A DNA stretch of 64,000 nucleotides from Pantoea trifolii (GCF_024506435.1 NZ_JANIET010000001.1:2046001-2110000); one strand, 5' to 3'. Counted from the first letter of the stretch, positions 32,959-42,569 are shown. Notes: generated by a model from the sequence alone, not told the origin. Numbers and translations are program-made.

Positions 32959-35007
32959 CTACGACTCTAATCCACGGTTTTTCAGCATTGGGCCGATTTC
33001 CGGCTCTTTGCCGCGCCACGCCAGCCACAGATGCTGCAAATCGGTGCTGTTTCCGCGAGACAGAATATGCTCGCGGAACTGCTGACCGTTTTCTCGCGTT
33101 AATCCCCCGCGTTCGACAAAGGCTTGATAGCCGTCATCGGCCAGCATCTGCGTCCAGATATAGGCGTAATAGCCAGCTGCATAACCGCCGCCCCAGATAT
33201 GACGGAAATAGCTGGAGCGATAGCGTGGTGGAACCGCCGCCAGCGCAATGTTTTCGGCCGCCAATGCCTGTAATTCAAAGTGGCTGACGTCCTGCGGATT
33301 GTCGTGCGTGGTCAGTGAATGCCACTGCAAATCCAGCAGCGCGGCGGCGAGCAGCTCGGTCATGTCGTAGCCTTTGTTGAACTTCGCGGCACGCACCATC
33401 TTGTCGCGCAGCTCAGCCGGCATCGCCTCACCGGTTTTGTAGTGGCGCGCATAGTTGGCAAACACCGCTTCGTTGCTGGCCCAATGCTCATTAATCTGCG
33501 ACGGAAACTCGACAAAGTCGCGCGGCGTGGCGGTGCCCGATAAGCTCGGATAGCGTTGCGACGCGAACAAGCCGTGCAGCGCATGACCAAACTCATGGAA
33601 CAGCGTGATCACCTCATCCCAGCTCAGCAGCGCCGGCTGACCTGCCTGCGGCTTGGTGTAGTTGCACACGTTGTAGATCACCGGTTTGGTGCCGAGCAGC
33701 GTGGTTTGGTCGACGAAATTACTCATCCACGCGCCGCCGCTTTTGTTATCACGTTTGAAGAAGTCGGTGTAGAACAGCGCCAGCGGCGTGTCGTCGGCAT
33801 CGAAAATCTCGTAAACGTTGACGTCGGGATGATAAACCGGCAGATCGTGGCGTTGGCTAAAGCGGATGCCAAACAATTGGCTGGCCGACCAGAACACGCC
33901 CTTCTCCAGCACATTATTCAACTCAAAGTACGGGCGGATTTGGCTCTCATCCAGCGCGTATTGCGCTTTACGCACCTGCTCAGCGTAGAAATTCCAGTCC
34001 CAGACGCGCAGCGGGAAACTGTGATGTGAGGCTTCAATCGCCTGCTGAATATCGGCAGCTTCGCGTTCGGCGCGGGCCCGCGCGGCGGGTACGATATTGC
34101 GCATAAAGGCAAAAGCCGCCTCCGGCGTTTTCGCCATCTGATCCTGCATGCTCCACTCGGCATAGGTTTTGAAGCCGAGCAGACTCGCCTGCTGGGCGCG
34201 CAGTTGCGCCATACGTAACACGATGTCGCGCGTGTCGTTATCATCGCCCTGCTCGCTGCGCGTTAGCGCCTGCTGGAACAGCGCTTCACGCGTGGCGCGC
34301 ACTTCAAGGGCTTGCAGCGCCGGTTGCTGCGTGGTGTTTTGCAGCGCAATCAGCCACTCGCCGTGCAAACCACGCGCTTCGGCCGCCGCTTTGGCGTGCG
34401 CCAGCTCTTCCTCGCTTAATCCCGCCAAGGCCGCCACATTGCTCACCACATAAGCACCGGCTTTGGTGGCTGCCAGCAACTTGTTGCCGAAACGGGTGCT
34501 GAGGCTTGCTAATTCCTGATGGCAGGCACGCAGCTGGGTTTTATCCGCGTCGTTCAGGCTGGCGCCTGCCAATTGGAAATGCTGCCAGGTGACTTCCGCC
34601 AGACGCATCGCTTCAGCATCCGGACACTGCGAGCCGCGATGCTGGTAAACGGTATCGAGGCGAGCAAATAGCTGGCTGTTCAGGTAGATTTCATCATTGA
34701 GCGCGGTGAGTTGCGGGGTAATCAGTTCATCGATTTCCTGCAGGCGATCGCTAGTGTTGGCGGAAGTCATGGCACCAAACACCAGATTCACGCGCTTCAG
34801 CAACTGGCCGCTGCGTTCCAGCGCCTCAAAGGTGTTGGCAAAGGTTGGCGCGTCAGGATTGCTGGCGATCGCCGCCACTTCGCGCCGTTTCTCTTCAATC
34901 CCCGCTTCCAGCGCCGGCAGAAAATCCTCTTCCTGAATCTGGTCAAATGGCGGGGTTTGATACGGCAAGGTGCTGGCGGTGAAAAACGGATTGGCTCGTG
35001 AATTCAT
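32959..35007 (-). CDS. dcp: Peptidyl-dipeptidase Dcp
   Basis: A 682-residue M3-family zinc metallopeptidase, one residue from the E. coli length. The zinc site HEFGHALHGLFASQRY starts at residue 471, with the downstream Glu in DFVEFPSQINEHWASN. Other E. coli-like stretches are NPFFTASTLPYQTPPFDQI, DQMAKTPEAAFAFMRNIVPA, YRSSYFRHIWGGGYAAGYYA and the end LKNRGLES. It removes C-terminal dipeptides in the cytoplasm. In E. coli it is the direct divergent neighbour of ydfG; here a purine operon of about 6 kb lies between them. Confidence 0.95.
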   Translation of the reverse strand: MNSRANPFFTASTLPYQTPPFDQIQEEDFLPALEAGIEEKRREVAAIASNPDAPTFANTFEALERSGQLLKRVNLVFGAMTSANTSDRLQEIDELITPQLTALNDEIYLNSQLFARLDTVYQHRGSQCPDAEAMRLAEVTWQHFQLAGASLNDADKTQLRACHQELASLSTRFGNKLLAATKAGAYVVSNVAALAGLSEEELAHAKAAAEARGLHGEWLIALQNTTQQPALQALEVRATREALFQQALTRSEQGDDNDTRDIVLRMAQLRAQQASLLGFKTYAEWSMQDQMAKTPEAAFAFMRNIVPAARARAEREAADIQQAIEASHHSFPLRVWDWNFYAEQVRKAQYALDESQIRPYFELNNVLEKGVFWSASQLFGIRFSQRHDLPVYHPDVNVYEIFDADDTPLALFYTDFFKRDNKSGGAWMSNFVDQTTLLGTKPVIYNVCNYTKPQAGQPALLSWDEVITLFHEFGHALHGLFASQRYPSLSGTATPRDFVEFPSQINEHWASNEAVFANYARHYKTGEAMPAELRDKMVRAAKFNKGYDMTELLAAALLDLQWHSLTTHDNPQDVSHFELQALAAENIALAAVPPRYRSSYFRHIWGGGYAAGYYAYIWTQMLADDGYQAFVERGGLTRENGQQFREHILSRGNSTDLQHLWLAWRGKEPEIGPMLKNRGLES

Positions 35008-35079
35008 TATCGCTCCTGATAATCAGCAACGCCGCACGGTGGCGGCGGGATGGTTCTATCCTGGCAGTTTCCTCGTCAC

Positions 35080-35862
35080 TCAACAACTTATCGCCTGCTG
35101 CTGATAAACGCTGATGATTTCTCCCGCCACCGCCACGGCAATTTCCGCCGGTAACTTGCCCTTCACATCCGCCAAACCAATCGGGCAGCGCAAACGTGCG
35201 AGGGAATCTGCCGCAATGCCTTTGCCCTCTAAGCGATAGCGAAAGCGCTGGGCTTTAGTGGCAGAACCAATTACACCGGCATAGCGAAAATCGCCCCGGC
35301 GCAAGATCGCTTCGCTGAGCGCCAGATCGAGAGGATGATCGTGCGTCATCACCACAAAATAGCTGTCGGGCGCGGCTTCCTGCACGCAGTCAATCGGATC
35401 CTCAACCTGACGCACCGTCACGCCGGGCGGCACGGCGCGAAACTGCGCGGCGCGGCTGTCAATCCACGTGATGCGGCACGGCAAAGTGGCAAGCAGATTT
35501 ACCAGCGCCTGGCCAACGTGACCTGCACCGTACACCTGGATTTCCGGCTGCTGCTGCATCAGCGGTTCAAACAGCAAAGTGGCGTGACCACCGCAGCATT
35601 GGCCGAGACGCGCAGCCAGCGCAAACTCTTCACTGCGCGGCTGGGTGCAGCGCTGCTGCAGCATCTCGCGCGCCTGCGCAATGCATTGATATTCGAGATG
35701 GCCGCCGCCAATGGTGAGAAAAGTGTCAGTGGCGCTGACCACCATTTTGCTACCGCGATCGCGCGGCACGGAGCCCCGCTCGCTGAGCACGGTAATCAGT
35801 ACACAGCTTTCGCGTTTTTCCCGCAGGCTGTGCAATACGCCGATCCAGTCATGATAAATCAT
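35080..35862 (-). CDS. xdhC: XdhC, xanthine dehydrogenase maturation factor
   Basis: A 260-residue XdhC/CoxI-family protein starting MIYHDWIGVLHSLREKRESC. It has an N-terminal XdhC domain (GSVPRDRGSKMVV, IGGGHLEY, and LGQCCGGH with the Cys pair) and a C-terminal Rossmann domain (IQVYGAGHVGQALVN, VVMTHDHPLDLALSEAIL, YAGVIGSATKAQRF). It sulfurates and inserts the molybdenum cofactor into XdhB. The start at 35862 lies inside the end of xdhB (overlap 14 bases). The frame is open further upstream only because it shadows xdhB. Confidence 0.9.
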   Translation of the reverse strand: MIYHDWIGVLHSLREKRESCVLITVLSERGSVPRDRGSKMVVSATDTFLTIGGGHLEYQCIAQAREMLQQRCTQPRSEEFALAARLGQCCGGHATLLFEPLMQQQPEIQVYGAGHVGQALVNLLATLPCRITWIDSRAAQFRAVPPGVTVRQVEDPIDCVQEAAPDSYFVVMTHDHPLDLALSEAILRRGDFRYAGVIGSATKAQRFRYRLEGKGIAADSLARLRCPIGLADVKGKLPAEIAVAVAGEIISVYQQQAISC

Positions 35863-38215
35863 GTTCCGCTCCCGATAAGCGCTGAATCCCCCAGAATACC
35901 CGCTCCGGCGTGGCGGGTGCGTCCAGCTGCGGATGGCGACGATAGTTATCAACGCTGGCAACCGCATCCTGTAGCGCGCACCACACGGCGATGCCCAACA
36001 TGAACGGCGGTTCGCCGACGGCTTTGGAGTGGAACACCGTGTCCTGCGGGTTTTTGCGGTTCTCAACCAGCGTGACGCGCAAATCACTCGGTACATCGCT
36101 GATCGCCGGGATTTTGTAGCTGGCCGGGCCATCGGTGAGCAATTTGCCCTTGTCGTTCCACACCAGTTCTTCGCAGGTGAGCCAGCCCATGCCCTGCACA
36201 AAACCGCCCTCAACCTGGCCGATATCAATGGCCGGATTCAGCGACGCGCCCACGTCATGCAAAATGTCGGCGCGCAGCAAACGGTATTCGCCGGTCAGCG
36301 TATCCACCAGCACTTCACAGCAGGCCGCGCCGTAGGAGAAGTAATAGAACGGTTTGCCGCGTCCGGCAGCGCGATCGTAATGAATGCCTGGCACTTTGTA
36401 GAAACCGGTGGCAGAAAGCGGCACCTGATTAAGCCAGGCTTGCTGCGCAACCTGAGCGAAGGTGAAGTGTTTCTCGCCGACGCGCACAATGCCGTTGCTG
36501 AAATGCACCGCTTCTGCCGCGCATTGATGTTGCTGACACAGCATCTCGGTTAAGCGATCGCGCAGGATTTGCGCCGCATTCTGCGCCGCTTTGCCGTTAA
36601 GATCGGCCCCGCTGGACGCCGCAGTTGGCGAGGTGTTGGGCACTTTGCCGGTATCGGTGGCAGTCACCTGAATCTGGCTGATATCAATCTGCAGCACTTC
36701 CGCCACAATCTGCGCCACCTTGGTGTTTAAGCCCTGACCCATTTCGGTGCCGCCGTGGTTGAGCTGCACCGTACCATCGGTGTAAATCAAAATCAGCGCA
36801 CCGGCCTGATTGAGGAAGCTGGAGGTAAATGAGATGCCGAATTTTACCGGCGTCAGCGCCAGTCCGCGTTTCATAAAACGGTTGCTGGCGTTAAACGCGC
36901 TGATTTCACGACGCCGCGCGGCGTAATCGCTGCTGGTTTCTAGCTGCGCGGTCATCTCATCCAGCAGATTGTCTTCCACCTGCTGATGGTAATGGGTGAT
37001 GTTGCGATCGGTTTTGCCGTAATAATTGCGTTTGCGCAGTTCGAGCGGATCTAATCCGAGCTCGCGTGCGACGTGATCCATGATCTGCTCAATCGCCACC
37101 ATGCCTTGCGGCCCGCCGAAGCCACGATAGGCGGTGTTCGAAGCGGTATGCGTGCGGCAACGATAGCCGGTAATCAGCGCATCGCCGAGGTAATAGGCGT
37201 TATCGGCGTGGAACATCGCGCGATCGACTATCGATCCGCTGAGATCGAGCGAATAACCGCAGTTGCCGGCCAGATCGATCTTCACGCCACAGAAACGACT
37301 ATCGTCATCGACGCCAACATCGTAGCGGACAAAAAACGGATGGCGTTTGCCGGTGATCTGCATGTCGTCGCGGCGCGCCAGGCGCATTTTTACCGGTTTA
37401 CGCAGCTGACGCGCGGCAATGGCACACAAACACGCCACGCCCGCCGCCTGCGTCTCTTTACCGCCAAAGCCGCCGCCCATGCGCCGCATATCAATGGTGA
37501 CTTTGTTCATAGTGATGCTCATCACTTCCGCGACCAGCTTCTGCACTTCGGTGGGGTTTTGCGTCGAGGAGAACACCTGCAAGCTGTCATCTTCGCCGGG
37601 GATCACCAGCGCCATCTGGGTTTCCAGATAGAAATGTTCCTGACCGCCGATGTGAAATTCGCCCTGAATACGACGTGATGCACGCGCCAGCGCGGCTTCG
37701 GCATCACCGCGTTGGTGAATGTGCGGCTGCTGCACAAAGAAGCGCTGTTCCAGCGCTTCACGCACGTCGAGCACCGCGGGCAGCGCTTCATACTCAACAA
37801 TTGCCGCTGCGGCACCGGCACGCGCCGCTTCCGGAGATTCAGCCGCCACGGCTATCACGATCTGACCGAAATATTCGATTTTGTCCTGCGCCAGCAGCGG
37901 ATCACCGGGTTCCAGCGGACCCACATCATTGAGGCCCGGCACATCGCGCCACGTCAGTACGCTGACCACGCCAGGCACCGCGTAACACGGCTGCACATCC
38001 AGTTTTTTGATGCGCGCATGCGCGTGCTCGCTCAGTCGTGGACAGAGATGCAGCAATCCCGGCAGATCGGGCTTGTCGTCGATATACAGCGCTTCACCGG
38101 AGACATGCTTGTCGGCACTTTCGTGTTTGTTACTGCGCCCCACGCCCGTTTGCATGCCGGTGGCGAACTGGGTTTTCAGCAGCGTTTCGTTCAGTTCCGG
38201 ACGGTTATGAGACAT
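35849..38215 (-). CDS. xdhB: XdhB, xanthine dehydrogenase molybdenum subunit
   Basis: A 788-residue molybdopterin-binding subunit. Landmarks in order: GEALYIDDKP; GGQEHFYLETQ; the molybdopterin loop MGGGFGGKETQ; the substrate-Arg region TAYRGFGGPQG; HGGTEMGQGLNTK; and near the C-terminus the base-bearing GEPPFMLGIA. It oxidises hypoxanthine and xanthine to urate with XdhA. It overlaps xdhA by 11 bases and xdhC by 14, so the operon is tightly coupled. It is of the split bacterial XdhAB type rather than the Klebsiella HpxDE type. Confidence 0.93.
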   Translation of the reverse strand: MSHNRPELNETLLKTQFATGMQTGVGRSNKHESADKHVSGEALYIDDKPDLPGLLHLCPRLSEHAHARIKKLDVQPCYAVPGVVSVLTWRDVPGLNDVGPLEPGDPLLAQDKIEYFGQIVIAVAAESPEAARAGAAAAIVEYEALPAVLDVREALEQRFFVQQPHIHQRGDAEAALARASRRIQGEFHIGGQEHFYLETQMALVIPGEDDSLQVFSSTQNPTEVQKLVAEVMSITMNKVTIDMRRMGGGFGGKETQAAGVACLCAIAARQLRKPVKMRLARRDDMQITGKRHPFFVRYDVGVDDDSRFCGVKIDLAGNCGYSLDLSGSIVDRAMFHADNAYYLGDALITGYRCRTHTASNTAYRGFGGPQGMVAIEQIMDHVARELGLDPLELRKRNYYGKTDRNITHYHQQVEDNLLDEMTAQLETSSDYAARRREISAFNASNRFMKRGLALTPVKFGISFTSSFLNQAGALILIYTDGTVQLNHGGTEMGQGLNTKVAQIVAEVLQIDISQIQVTATDTGKVPNTSPTAASSGADLNGKAAQNAAQILRDRLTEMLCQQHQCAAEAVHFSNGIVRVGEKHFTFAQVAQQAWLNQVPLSATGFYKVPGIHYDRAAGRGKPFYYFSYGAACCEVLVDTLTGEYRLLRADILHDVGASLNPAIDIGQVEGGFVQGMGWLTCEELVWNDKGKLLTDGPASYKIPAISDVPSDLRVTLVENRKNPQDTVFHSKAVGEPPFMLGIAVWCALQDAVASVDNYRRHPQLDAPATPERVFWGIQRLSGAEHDLS

Positions 38216-39647
38216 AGCGCGATACCTCAGTAAGGGTCAGCTCGCCAGACGCTTGTGCGTAATAGCGGCGCAACAGATTGCGCGCCACCTGCAGGCGATA
38301 GTTGGCACTGGCGCGAAAGTCGCTCAGCGGCTGAAAATCCTCGCTCAATGCAGCGCAGGCTTTTTCAATGGCGCTAAGATTCAGCTGCTGACCCAGCAGT
38401 TGGGCTTCAGCCGCCAGCGCACGCTTCGGCGTGGCGGCCATGCCACCAAAAGCCAGTCGCGCTTCCACAATCACACCTTCCTCGACTTGCAGATTGATGG
38501 CGGCGAACACGGCGGAAATATCATCATCCAGCCGTTTCGCCACCTTCCACGCTGTAAAGTTGGGTGACACCGTCACTTTAGGGATGGAGATGCTGCGAAT
38601 GAATTCCCCCGGCAGCAAGACCGTTTGGCGATAGGCAGTAAAGAATTGATCAAGCCGGACTTCTCGCTGCTTATCGCCCTGCTGCAAAACCAGACGCGCA
38701 TTCAGTGCCAACAGCATCGGCGCGCAATCACCAATCGGCGATGCGTTACCAATGTTGCCGCCGAGCGTGCCCTGATTACGGATTTGCAACGAGGCAAAAC
38801 GCTCTAGCATGCTGCTAAACGCCGGAATGTACTGCGCTAAAAACTGATAGCAATGATGCAATGAGGCGGCAGCGCCAAGATAAAGATGTGTTTCATCTTC
38901 GTGGCAGACCTTCAACTCATCAACCTGCTCCAGCGCAATCAGCAGCGGCAGACGCTTATATTGCTGGGTGATTTGCAGCGTCAGATCGGTGCCACCGGCC
39001 ACCAAACGGGCATCGGGATATTGCTGATAAAGATCGGCGAGCTGCGCGAGCGTTTTTGGCAGATAGCAGCGGCTGCCTGCGGCTTCAATAATCTGGACTT
39101 CGGTGTTGCTGAGCGCCTGTAAACGCTGCACTAACGCGGGTGCATTGGCACTGAAGGCATCCGCAACAGGTTGTTCGCATGCCTGCTGCGCCGCATCCAT
39201 GATCGGACGATAACCGGTACAGCGACACAAATTACCTGCCAGCGCCTGTTCCGCCTGATGACGATTCCAGCCAGCGCTGTTTTTCTGCAGGGTAAACAGC
39301 GACATCACGAAACCCGGCGTGCAGTAACCGCATTGCGACCCGTGGCAATCCACCATCGCTTGCTGCACGCTGTGCAGTTCGCGGCCCTGCTTGAGATCTT
39401 CCACCGTAATCAGCTGCTTGCCTTGCAGGCTGCTTACCAGCGTCAAACAGCTGTTGACCGCCTGATACTGCATCTCGCCATCCACCACTTTACCGAGCGT
39501 GACGGTGCAGGCACCGCAGTCGCCCGAGGCACAACCCTCTTTGGTGCCGCGACGCTGCTGCTGGCCGCGCAGGTAGTTAAGCACAGTGAGATTGGGATCG
39601 AGCTCGCGTTCGGTAATTAAACGATCGTTGAGTAAGAACTGGATCAT
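38205..39647 (-). CDS. xdhA: XdhA, xanthine dehydrogenase FeS/FAD subunit
   Basis: A 480-residue fused subunit. The N-terminal [2Fe-2S] domains show CASGDCGACTVTLG, CHGSQCGYCTPGF and GNLCRCTGYRPI. The FAD domain follows from about residue 180 (RLVAGGTDLTLQITQQYKRL, IRNQGTLGGNIGNASPIGDC), ending with the CO-dehydrogenase flavoprotein C-terminal part (LAFGGMAATPKRALAAEAQL). It carries electrons from the Mo site to NAD+. It overlaps guaD by four bases (ATGA). Confidence 0.93.
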   Translation of the reverse strand: MIQFLLNDRLITERELDPNLTVLNYLRGQQQRRGTKEGCASGDCGACTVTLGKVVDGEMQYQAVNSCLTLVSSLQGKQLITVEDLKQGRELHSVQQAMVDCHGSQCGYCTPGFVMSLFTLQKNSAGWNRHQAEQALAGNLCRCTGYRPIMDAAQQACEQPVADAFSANAPALVQRLQALSNTEVQIIEAAGSRCYLPKTLAQLADLYQQYPDARLVAGGTDLTLQITQQYKRLPLLIALEQVDELKVCHEDETHLYLGAAASLHHCYQFLAQYIPAFSSMLERFASLQIRNQGTLGGNIGNASPIGDCAPMLLALNARLVLQQGDKQREVRLDQFFTAYRQTVLLPGEFIRSISIPKVTVSPNFTAWKVAKRLDDDISAVFAAINLQVEEGVIVEARLAFGGMAATPKRALAAEAQLLGQQLNLSAIEKACAALSEDFQPLSDFRASANYRLQVARNLLRRYYAQASGELTLTEVSRYVS

Positions 39648-40972
39648 GCGATTTGCTCCTCACTTTCGCGCTGCCAAACCGGCTTGCCGCTCACCCAGGT
39701 TTGCGCAATGTTGCGGTCGTCGCCAAGTGTCATCATCACAAATAGCCGCTCCCAGATATCTTTGCTGTTGGCGTTTCGCAGCTTTTGCAGCGGCGACATC
39801 GCCGGATCGAGCACCACAAAATCAGCCTCTTTACCGGGATTAAAGTTGCCGATGACGTCATCGAGGTCGAGCGCGTGTGCACCGCCCAAAGTGGCGTGAT
39901 AGAACGCTTCGCAGGCGCTGAGTTTGTACTGCTGTAGCTGGCCGACTTTGTAGGCTTCGCCCAGCGTTTGCAGCAGATTAAAGGTGGTGCCAGCCCCCAC
40001 GTCGGTGCCAATGCCCATGCGCACGCCCTGCTGCCAGCAGCGTTTGATGTTGAATAAGCCGCTGCCGAGGAACAGGTTTGACGTTGGACAAAAGGCGATC
40101 GATGAATCGGTGTCATGCAGGCATTGCCACTCTTGATCTTCCAGATGCAAACAGTGCGCAAACACGCTGCGTTTGCCGGTGAGTTGGTGGTGATGATAGA
40201 CATCGAGATAGCCCGCCCGCTCCGGGAATAACGCTTTCACCCAGGCGATCTCCTGCTGGTTTTCACTTAAGTGCGTGTGCATCCAGACATCAGGGAACTC
40301 CTCACGCAGTTGGCGCACTTTGTCCAGCAGTTCGGGCGACGAGGTCGGCGCGAAACGTGGCGTGAGTGCGTAGCTCAGACGACCGCGTTGATGCCAGCGC
40401 TCAATCAGTTCACGCGTGTGCTGATAGCTCTCTTCCGGCGTTTCGGTCAGGTATTCCGGTGCGTTGCGATCCATCATCACTTTGCCAGCGATGAGCCGCA
40501 TATTAAGCTGCTGTGCCGCGCTGAACAGGGAATCCACCGACTGCTTATGCACGGTGCCGAACACCAGCGCGGTGGTGGTACCGTTCGACAACAGCTGATG
40601 CAGGAAAAACGCCGACATTTTTGCCGCGTGGTCGGGACAGTGATATTGGCTCTCCACCGGGAAAGTGTATTGGTTGAGCCACTCCAGCAGCTGTTCGCCA
40701 AAGGCACCGATCATTTCGGTTTGCGGGTAATGGATATGGGTATCGATAAAACCGGGCACGATCAGTTTGCCGCGCAGATCGGTGACGCGCGTGTGATCGA
40801 CGCGCCCTTCCGCGATTTGCCAGCTCTCAAGGCTGACCACTTTGCCGTCACGCAGCGTTAATAAGCCATCTTCGAGATAGCGCGCGTTGGCAGCGATGTC
40901 GTCTGGCTGCGCGGCCAGAGCGGTGAAATCAAAGAAGCTGGCGCGCAGCAGCGTTTCGGGTGCGTAAGGCAT
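39644..40972 (-). CDS. guaD: Guanine deaminase GuaD
   Basis: A 442-residue amidohydrolase that converts guanine to xanthine. The metal-binding DTHIHYPQTEMIGAFGEQLL (His-x-His near residue 80), ALTPRFAPTSSPELLDKV, HTHLSENQQEI, HCLHLEDQEW, AFCPTSNLFLGSGLF and GTDVGAGTTFNLLQT all match E. coli GuaD. The start at 40972 follows AGGAAC; the longer open frame to 41074 is less likely. It is the first gene of guaD-xdhA-xdhB-xdhC, and three PurR-like boxes lie 140-190 bases upstream. Confidence 0.93.
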   Translation of the reverse strand: MPYAPETLLRASFFDFTALAAQPDDIAANARYLEDGLLTLRDGKVVSLESWQIAEGRVDHTRVTDLRGKLIVPGFIDTHIHYPQTEMIGAFGEQLLEWLNQYTFPVESQYHCPDHAAKMSAFFLHQLLSNGTTTALVFGTVHKQSVDSLFSAAQQLNMRLIAGKVMMDRNAPEYLTETPEESYQHTRELIERWHQRGRLSYALTPRFAPTSSPELLDKVRQLREEFPDVWMHTHLSENQQEIAWVKALFPERAGYLDVYHHHQLTGKRSVFAHCLHLEDQEWQCLHDTDSSIAFCPTSNLFLGSGLFNIKRCWQQGVRMGIGTDVGAGTTFNLLQTLGEAYKVGQLQQYKLSACEAFYHATLGGAHALDLDDVIGNFNPGKEADFVVLDPAMSPLQKLRNANSKDIWERLFVMMTLGDDRNIAQTWVSGKPVWQRESEEQIA

Positions 40973-41115
40973 AATGGTTCCTTGGTGCTTTTTTATTAGT
41001 GCAGGTGATTGCCTTAAAGATAGTTTGCAAAGCGCATGCCAATGCAAAGAACAAAAAATACTGTTTACTTTCAATATAATAGATTGATTTGGCGGGTTTT
41101 CGTGTCAAGCCTGGC

Positions 41116-41162
41116 TAGCAAACGTATGCGCAACCGGTTGCCTGGGTTCGCAAACGGTTGCG
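41116..41162. promoter_or_regulatory. Three tandem PurR-like operator boxes upstream of guaD and ydfG
   Basis: Centres at about 41123, 41135 and 41155 read AGCAAACGTATGCG, GCAACCGGTTGC (perfect palindrome) and CGCAAACGGTTGCG. The E. coli PurR consensus is ACGCAAACGTTTGCGT. A weaker relative, CGCAAACGTGCGCC, is at 41209-41222. They lie in the 384-base gap shared by guaD and ydfG. A LacI/GalR-family regulator that senses purines fits the purine-breakdown operon, but other LacI-type proteins use similar sites. Confidence 0.6.
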
Positions 41163-41356
41163 ATTTAACATTGCGCTAAGTTTTACCTGACATGGCGAGT
41201 TGATCGCCCGCAAACGTGCGCCTTTGTGGTGCGCTGATGCACTCGCGATGTGCAGGAAAGATCCTGCAACACGCTGCCTTTGGTTTTCATGAGCATGGGT
41301 TCGAGGTTAATGCTAAGGTGTGGCTGATAACCTGAAATCGTTTAAGGAACAGTGAG

Positions 41357-42103
41357 ATGATTATTTTTGTTACTGGCGCAACCGCTGGTTTTGGTCAAAG
41401 TATCACCCGCCGCTTCATTGCTACAGGTCATAAAGTGATCGCCAGCGGACGTCGCGCTGAGCGCTTAAAAGAGTTGAAAGATGAGCTGGGCGATAATCTG
41501 TATACCGTTCAGCTGGACGTGCGTAATCGCGCCGCCATCGATGAAGTGATTGCCTCCCTGCCCGCTGAATGGCGCAATATTGATGTGCTGGTGAACAATG
41601 CTGGCCTGGCGCTGGGTGTGGAACCGGCGCACAAAGCCAATATCGAAGACTGGGAAAATATGATCGACACCAACAACAAAGGGTTGGTGTACATGACGCG
41701 TGCGGTGCTGCCTGCGATGGTGGAGCGCAACGTCGGTCATATCGTGAATATCGGTTCGATTGCGGGCAGCTGGCCCTATTTGGGTGGCAACGTGTATGGC
41801 GCGACCAAAGCGTTCGTGCGCCAGTTCAGCCTGAATCTGCGTACCGACCTGCACGGCACCGCGCTGCGCGTGACCGATATCGAGCCAGGTTTGGTGGGCG
41901 GCACCGAGTTCTCCAACGTGCGCTTCAAGGGCGATGATGATAAAGCGGGCCAGGTTTACGAAGGCACCACCGCGTTAACGGCGGAAGATGTGACCGAAGC
42001 GGTCTATTGGGTAACGACGCTGCCTAAGCACGTCAACATCAATACGCTGGAGATTATGCCGGTGACGCAAACCACTGCAGGATTGAAAGTGCATAAAGGT
42101 TAA
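41357..42103 (+). CDS. ydfG: YdfG, NADP-dependent 3-hydroxy acid dehydrogenase / malonic semialdehyde reductase
   Basis: A 248-residue short-chain dehydrogenase, matching E. coli YdfG (248). MIIFVTGATAGFGQSITRRF carries the TGxxxGxG cofactor loop, ASGRRAERL suits NADP, then NNAGLALGVEPAHKA and IVNIGSIAGSWPYLGGNVYG with the YGATK active site. It acts on serine, allo-threonine, 3-hydroxyisobutyrate and related acids and reduces malonic semialdehyde. AAGGAACAG precedes the ATG. It is transcribed alone, divergent from guaD. Confidence 0.94.
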   Translation: MIIFVTGATAGFGQSITRRFIATGHKVIASGRRAERLKELKDELGDNLYTVQLDVRNRAAIDEVIASLPAEWRNIDVLVNNAGLALGVEPAHKANIEDWENMIDTNNKGLVYMTRAVLPAMVERNVGHIVNIGSIAGSWPYLGGNVYGATKAFVRQFSLNLRTDLHGTALRVTDIEPGLVGGTEFSNVRFKGDDDKAGQVYEGTTALTAEDVTEAVYWVTTLPKHVNINTLEIMPVTQTTAGLKVHKG

Positions 42104-42128
42104 TCGCGGTTATACGCTGTTTGATCGA

Positions 42129-42203
42129 GATACCCGGGGATACCCGGGGCGACCATCCCGTGAGGCGCTCCGGCGGCTTTCGCCGCTACGACCTCATCGG
42201 GAT
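42129..42203. terminator. Tandem repeat plus hairpin after ydfG
   Basis: Two back-to-back copies of GATACCCGGG (42129-42148) precede a long stem: ATCCCGTGAGG (42155-42165) with CCTCATCGGGAT (42192-42203), capped by GCGGC-TTTC-GCCGC. It lies between the converging ydfG and ynfA genes and probably ends both transcripts. Confidence 0.6.
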
Positions 42204-42239
42204 GTTTCCCCTAATATCCAATGCCTGTGTTGCCGGTTA

Positions 42240-42569
42240 TTACACCCGGCCCCAACCTGTCACGATAATCAACATGCCGCTAAAGGCGACCAGCGCACCG
42301 ACCCAATCCCATGTACTGAGTTTTACGCCATCCACCACGCGCAGCCAGATCAGCGCGGTTAACACGTATACGCCGCCATAGGCTGCATAGACGCGCCCGC
42401 TCGCGGCGGGATGCAGCGTCAACAACCAAACAAACAGCGCCAGACTTGCTGCGGCGGGCACCAGCAGCCAGGCCGTCATGCCCTTCTTCAACCATAGCCA
42501 CGGCAGGAAACAGCCAACAATTTCCGCTATCGCAGTGATAAAAAACAGCAAGGCGGTTTTTACCAGCAT
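42240..42569 (-). CDS. ynfA: YnfA-family small membrane protein (UPF0060)
   Basis: A 109-residue four-helix membrane protein. The family's [20 protein letters not shown], the [20 protein letters not shown] core and [20 protein letters not shown] are present. YnfA has an EmrE-like fold and has been linked to efflux of small toxic cations. It faces ydfG and diverges from ynfB, as in the E. coli ynf region. Confidence 0.92.
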   Translation of the reverse strand: MLVKTALLFFITAIAEIVGCFLPWLWLKKGMTAWLLVPAAASLALFVWLLTLHPAASGRVYAAYGGVYVLTALIWLRVVDGVKLSTWDWVGALVAFSGMLIIVTGWGRV

